Of a stretch of 61,784 bases of DNA, positions 57,243 to 61,784 are shown one piece after another. The stretch's first letter is position 1; each line of letters begins with the position of its first letter. Position numbers and translations under genes: made by a program. The notes below the pieces were generated by a model. It was not told where the DNA came from, did not search any database, and worked only from the letters and a program-made list of their open reading frames with translations. Origin of the DNA: Bremia lactucae (lineage: Eukaryota > Oomycota > Peronosporomycetes > Peronosporales > Peronosporaceae); contig NC_090611.1 in assembly GCF_004359215.1 (NCBI RefSeq), positions 2,665,426 to 2,727,209 of the forward strand. Reading direction: 5' to 3'.

Positions 57243-58260
57243 AAGAAGGAGAAAACTTTCAAGCCCCTCAAGGAGGATATCACGCAACGCATGAAACGGT
57301 TCACTCATTTGAGTGACCTTGAATGGAGAGCGATCGACCGCATGAGTTCGGCCGTGGGTGGGCCAGCCGTTGGCGCCATGCCGTTCAATCTGAACACAGA
57401 TGAACATCATGCGGCCATAGCCGAGCTTATACAACATGAACTCGATGGTGCTCAAGAGAAAGTGACCTTGCTTCACCAGCAGGTTCTCAACAGTTGAGAG
57501 AACAGGATGCTCAACAGTTGGAAAGTTGAGACAGCAGCATTTACATGCTGCTAGCGTGTCGACGCGGAAGCGTCGACCCGAAAGCTCAAATATATAAGTC
57601 TAAGTTTAAGGCAGTCGAAGGCGACTCCGTTTTAAGATGGTTCGTCGAATACGACAACACCATTGATGCTGCATCATAGATGATGATAAGACGAAAGTGA
57701 AATTTGGCATGTCCAACTTTCATGCCAATTCGTGGGCTGTAGGGCTCAAGCTTCACGACCTACTAATTTTGGGTCGTATGAAGTCTTTAAGGCCCGGCTC
57801 AAACAAACATTTAAGCCGCTACGTGTCGAATTCAGGGCTTGAGCCGAGTTTCTGGATTATAAAGCAGGGCAAGCATGACCTTCACGCTTATGCCCAGCAT
57901 ACACGTAACCTTGTCAGTTGTATCGTGAGTCATCCAATTCATGAGAAACACAGATACCTATGTTATTGAAGGTCTTACAGACGGTCCTGTTAAGACCCAC
58001 CTGTTCCGGCTTAAACAAGAGTCGCTCGACCAAGCGATCTCGATAGCGGAACAGGAGGACTTCAGTATATAGCAGGCTTTCGTCCACTCTGGAGATTGTC
58101 GTCCCCCGAGACGACAAGAAAACGATAATCAAGAACGTATGGACCTCTCGTACATAGAAAGCAAGAAACTTCGCTCTTCAAGTCACAATGATTGCAAAAA
58201 TGCAATCGTTGTTGAAAGGCGGGCCACTACGCCTTCTACGATCGACTCTCTAGTCGATCG
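57227..58260 (+). pseudogene. C-like Gag without LTR (plus strand)
   Basis: Start MNMLVEEGENFQAPQGGY at 57227, then frame 57240-57497 with DLEWRAIDRMSSAVGGP and IAELIQHELDGAQEKVTLLH, related to A and C Gag starts. Later fragments FKARLKQTFKPLRVEF (57790), LFRLKQE-type capsid end and half a zinc knuckle (KCNRC, stop, KAGHYAF, near 58200). Protease is essentially missing after it. Confidence 0.75.
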
Positions 58261-58399
58261 TTTTGCTCAGTGATTCAAGGCTTAGGGGTAGGGCACTACA
58301 CTAGCTCATCGATGGACGAAAGTTTTCTCGATGGGAAGGCTCTGATTGAACGGTTTACGTTGCAATCATGGGAGTCTTAAAAGACAAGTCGTTTATCAG

Positions 58400-59328
58400 A
58401 AGATTTGATCGAATTCAACGATGTATTTCCTGAGTCCGTACCGTGCGAGTTGCCAAAGGAAAAAGGCACTCGAAACGAAATCGACCTAATACTAGGTTTA
58501 AAACACTGTGTCATGAAGCAGGGGTCATTGCCTCGTGACAAGTATTAGCTATCGACAAATTCTTTGCCGATCGATTGGCAGCGGGTGATGTGAGGGAGTC
58601 AACCTCCCCACATAGCTCTCCGACCTTCCATGTGCGTAAAGTAACAGGAGAGTGGCGGATTGTGCATGCGGTCAATAAATTCAGCGCTGCAATGGTACTG
58701 GCTTAAACGCCGATACCACGAAAAGACGTAATCATTGATGGTATGTCAAAGAGTTACATCTTTTGTCAATGGATCTGATGGATGGATTCTATCAGATCCT
58801 TATGGGTGAACGGATATCCCATTCAATGCAGTAAGCACCCCAAGCGGAATCATATGGAAGTGGCTCTTTATGCACAGGGATTTAATAATGCCCCTGCGAC
58901 ATTCAATTGATGTGTCACTTAAGATCGGTGCGTGATTTTGCATCGAGATATTTTGACGACGTCTTCGATCATAGCAGCGTCATGAACAGAATGAAATACG
59001 TCCGAAAGGCTTACACTAATGCGTAAGTGTACATCGTACCCACGTCCAAAAGGTTCTTACACTTATTCGTACGCATAAGTTGTATACAAATCTCAAGAAG
59101 TGTATATTCGCCTCAAGCGAAATACTACTTCTTGGGTGGTCTCTAACGTCAGCGATTTTGCAATCGGCTTTGTATTAATTCAATGTGACACAGACGGCGC
59201 AGAGTGCATCGTCTGTTATCAGTCGCGTCAGCTTCAACCAGATAGACGCAATCATCCAGTGCATGACAAGGAACTCTTTGCCATGAAATGTACGCTGACT
59301 AAGGTAAGAGTCTATCTCTTCGCATGAA
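58400..59328 (+). pseudogene. C-like reverse transcriptase and RNase H start (plus strand)
   Basis: RT start SVPCELPKEKGTRNEIDL (58435), FFADRLAAGDVRESTSPHSS-type block, WRIVHAVNKFSAAMVL (58650), GIIWKWLFM (58848), active site RYFDDVFDHS (58940-58975). At 59115 the expected thumb after ASSEILLLG is missing and RNase H SDFAIGFVLIQCDTDGAE follows at once; AS of the CDAS motif reads NVSD. The missing part lies inverted just downstream. Confidence 0.8.
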
Positions 59329-59605
59329 ATGGTCTGTCTTGGTCCGTAATCGCCAGAATTGGCGATTGCATCAAGCTTTGCTTGATACCCTTATAGGAAC
59401 GCTTACAATCAGCATTCCATGATCACTTTACAATTTTCTTCAACAAAAAAGATTGATGTACTGTCATTTTGGCAATATTGCGGGAGTATACGCCGCCAAT
59501 CCGGGAAACTTTCAAAGTCCATTTACATCGACTGAGTCAGGCCAATCGTTGATCGCCTTGATCTTTTCCGGATCAGGATGTACACCGTGTTTACCCACGC
59601 ATGGG
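59329..59605 (-). pseudogene. Inverted RT thumb segment inside the C-like pol
   Basis: Minus strand reads KHGVHPDPEKIKAINDWP at 59600-59545 and continues to the end of the thumb/connection (DRPFH, near 59335). It matches element C 42420-42110 in orientation opposite to the surrounding plus-strand pol, and it is exactly the part missing at 59115. Confidence 0.8.
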
Positions 59606-60087
59606 GAGATAGACCGTTCATTGCTTATACGAATCATGCGACTTTACGCACGGCGGTAAACAGTCCACACCCCTCGCAAAGATTGGCGAGATGGTTATCT
59701 TTTATCGCAGGGTATAACTTCTCCGTATAATATAAATCAGGACGACACAATGCTGTCGCTGCTGCCCTTTCGCGCTGGCCCGATTTTGAACCGGCAGCGC
59801 AAAACATCGGTGAGGATAAGCCCGCTGTTGCAACAATCAATAGTGAGCATGAACCCACTGTTGCAACAATAAGTGTTCCGTTGTCAACATTACTTGACGA
59901 CTTTAAAAGAGCCTATCAAGAAAGTAAGGCTCTTAAAAGATTGATAGAATACCTTAAAATTCATCACAATAAACCTCAAAAGGATTGTCGAAATTGTATC
60001 GATCCCTAACGGATCGATACACAACACGCAATTGTTAACTATAATACACACCCATTGCCGGCGACAATCCTCGTATCGTCATCCCCA
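59606..60087 (+). pseudogene. C-like RNase H end and connection to integrase
   Basis: DRPFIAYTNHATLRTAVNSP (59606; Asp of YTDH changed to Asn), QRLARWLSFIAGYNF, NAVAAALSRWPDFE, then a linker with hydrophobic and acidic pieces to 60087. Confidence 0.7.
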
Positions 60088-60158
60088 ACTCATTCATGAT
60101 GCGTAAACGCAATCGTTATGGGTATTATAACGATTGCGTTTACGCATTATGTATGAGT
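60088..60158. repeat. Fold-back at the integrase start
   Basis: Arms 60088-60119 and 60127-60158 complementary at 30 of 32 positions (GCGTAAACGCAATCGTTAT core), 7-nt loop GGGTATT. Lies where the conserved integrase N-terminal region begins (LRLRIMYECHDAP). Confidence 0.9.
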
Positions 60159-61195
60159 GCCACGATGCACCAATAAATAAGCATCGTGAACGTCAGAACT
60201 CCTATTTCTCGATAAGTCGCGACTTCTACTGGCCCCGCCAGTGTGAGTTCGTCCACAAGTACACACGTGCTTGCGAAGTTTGTCAACAGGTGAAGCCCAG
60301 TGTTTCATCCCGTGCTCCGTTACAACCTCTGCCTGTTCCGGCAGAGTGCTGGCAGTCCGTATATGTGGGCTTCGTCTTCGGATTTCCCGAACGAATAATG
60401 GTATTCTTGTGTTTGTTGATCATTTCAGCAAGATGTCCCATCTTTCTGCAGTCCCGGAGTCGATCACAGCCAAAGGTTGTGCTCGTGTCTTTGTTGACAC
60501 GATATTTCGACTTCATGGGTAATCCCCATGAACTGGTATCAAACCGAGACCTCCGATTCGCGGCGGAGTTCTGGCAATACGTGTTCAAATCACTTAAAAC
60601 ACTGTTGAAAATGTCAGCTTCTGACCATCAGAAAAGAAATGGTCAGAAGGATCGTGCAAGTCATAACCTCGATAAAATACTTTGCAGATGTGTACCTCGT
60701 TTACTACGAGTTGGAGCGAGTTCTTGCCGATGACAGAATTTGCCATCAACAATTCGAGGCATGCATCAACAAAGCATTCACATTTTTTGTGAACGGCTTA
60801 CGCCATCACGTATGCCCACCTTATTTAAAAGTAACTTTTATTCAAGGGGGAGGGACTCGCTCGAGCAAAGAACAATCTAGCTCTTGCTCATCACGCATTG
60901 ACCGTAAGGTCAATGCGAAGGATATTAATGTTGATTCAATCAACATTGAAGTGGACAAACTCAGTAACAGCGATGAGGCTATTGCTGACTTTGATAACGA
61001 TGCTGAAACACTCAATATCGAAACCAAAATTACTAGTGAGAACAATAATGCTCTCACTAATGAGGAGAATGACATCTCCGCAGTGCGCACCGGTCGCACG
61101 GAAGACAAAAATAAAACCGAGTCAGCAGGTAAATTCCTGCTGGCTAGAGAAGCAGTGTTCCGTCTCCGTCTCGTTCAAGATTCTATCGCTGATGC
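60134..61195 (+). pseudogene. C-like integrase with acidic insert (plus strand)
   Basis: HHCC finger RIMYECHDAPINKHRERQ ... CEVCQQVK, with the first His region altered (KHRE for GHRG). Core: SVYVGFVFGFP has Gly at the first catalytic Asp; second Asp changed too (SNRDLRF for SDRDPRF, Asp kept in RD only). After FVNGLRHHV an acidic Asn/Asp/Ser-rich stretch (about 60860-61110, DSINIEVDKLSNSDEAIADF) precedes AGKFLLAREAVF and VQDSIADAVE. At 61195 it changes into B Gag; the C-terminal domain is lost. Confidence 0.75.
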
Positions 61196-61784
61196 GGTGG
61201 AACCTCAATATTGATTGGGCTCATTTTCCCCACCTCCCCGAACATCATCGGGAGGTGGCAGGGCTTATGGCGCAGGGACTTGGTGAACAAGCCCTGGCCA
61301 GACTCCTGGGTAGTCCTCCTGAGCAACATGTTGCTCAGTTGGAGCAGTTTAAGGCATTCGTGCTCGGACAGCGGAGGGCCGTGTCCGGGGCACAGGGCCA
61401 TGCTGCGGCGGAGTCCGTCACTCAGACTCAGGATGAGCTGAGGCATGAGCAGGCTCGGAGCGAGGCTCTCAAAAGAACTGTTGAGATGCTCTCTGCCCGG
61501 CCGCATCAGCCGAGGCCCATTCGGATGGACCCGCCTAAGTTCGATGGAACTGCGGCGCACACGATTGTCCACTGGTTTTTAGCCGTGGAGCAATGCGGTG
61601 TCACCTAGCTCATCGAGGACGACAGCCGGATAGTGTCGTACGCATGTCGCATCTGGGCGGTTAGGCCTCAGAGTGGGCTTACTCGGCGCTTATGGCGGAC
61701 AGAAAGGCGTTCCATACATGGGCGATCTTTAAGGAAAAGATTCGCGCCATGTACCAGCCGCCGAACAACGAAGTGTTGCTTCAG
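61196..61784 (+). pseudogene. Family B Gag, second plus copy, cut by window end
   Basis: NLNIDWAHFPHLPEHHREVA follows the integrase fragment without an LTR or leader; ARLLGSPPEQHVAQLEQFKA, MDPPKFDGTAAHTIVHWFLA, then a stop at 61606 and frame changes; capsid core IRAMYQPPNNEVLLQ is cut at 61784. Close to the B Gag at 8481-9560 in reverse. Confidence 0.8.

Overview
The window looks like a transposon-dense segment of a plant-pathogenic oomycete genome (Phytophthora or downy-mildew type). This is inferred from the style of the Ty3/gypsy Gag and Pol proteins (zinc knuckle with CxxC, YFDD reverse transcriptases, chromodomain ends) and from one intron-containing eukaryotic gene with short 65-71 nt introns. 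There is one scaffold gap (4183-4282). I see no bacterial genes, CRISPR array or rRNA.

Only one host gene is convincing: a complete DNA polymerase eta gene (POLH, minus strand, 18629-20691, four exons, about 619 residues) with intact catalytic carboxylates, two PIP-like motifs and a C-terminal UBZ zinc finger. Its stop codon lies only about 100 bp from an LTR.

Almost everything else belongs to Ty3/gypsy LTR retrotransposons, labelled here A to F. 1-1963: family A protease and gag with its 5' LTR (minus). 2060-4172: end of a family B element (3' LTR, chromodomain, integrase C-terminus), followed by the gap. 4283-6314: pogo-like transposase remnant and unrecognised sequence. 6315-10147: internally deleted B element. 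10148-14044: mosaic of a C solo LTR, a rearranged B LTR and a B/C chimera. 15294-18532: deletion derivative of A. 21383-37760: a B LTR split by a tandem array of family D (four LTRs, three interiors, two of them virtually identical for about 6.3 kb). 37897-45300: element C (minus). 45322-47560: pol of element F (plus). 47561-49320: relics. 51489-53599: element E, cut by B. 53600-61784: a B element whose pol is joined to a C-like gag-pol, which is joined again to B gag.

The most interesting pattern is an extra open reading frame on the strand opposite to gag-pol in families A, B, C and D. It starts just inside the 3' LTR, runs backwards over the chromodomain/linker part of pol and ends near the end of the integrase C-terminal domain. 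The proteins have low-complexity N-termini and coiled-coil C-terminal parts (plus an Arg/Ser-rich tail in B). A and C versions are recognisably homologous, and two C copies differ largely by synonymous changes in the antisense frame. Families A, B and C also share an LTR start that folds on itself (TGTAACG...CGTTACA).

A second theme is fold-back rearrangement: several near-perfect hairpins, an RT gene with an inverted copy of its own sequence, inverted pieces inside an LTR and inside a pol gene, and LTR-less chimeras. All autonomous-looking elements carry stops, frameshifts or lost catalytic residues, so the window is largely a graveyard of elements. All functional statements about the elements rest on reading motifs by eye.
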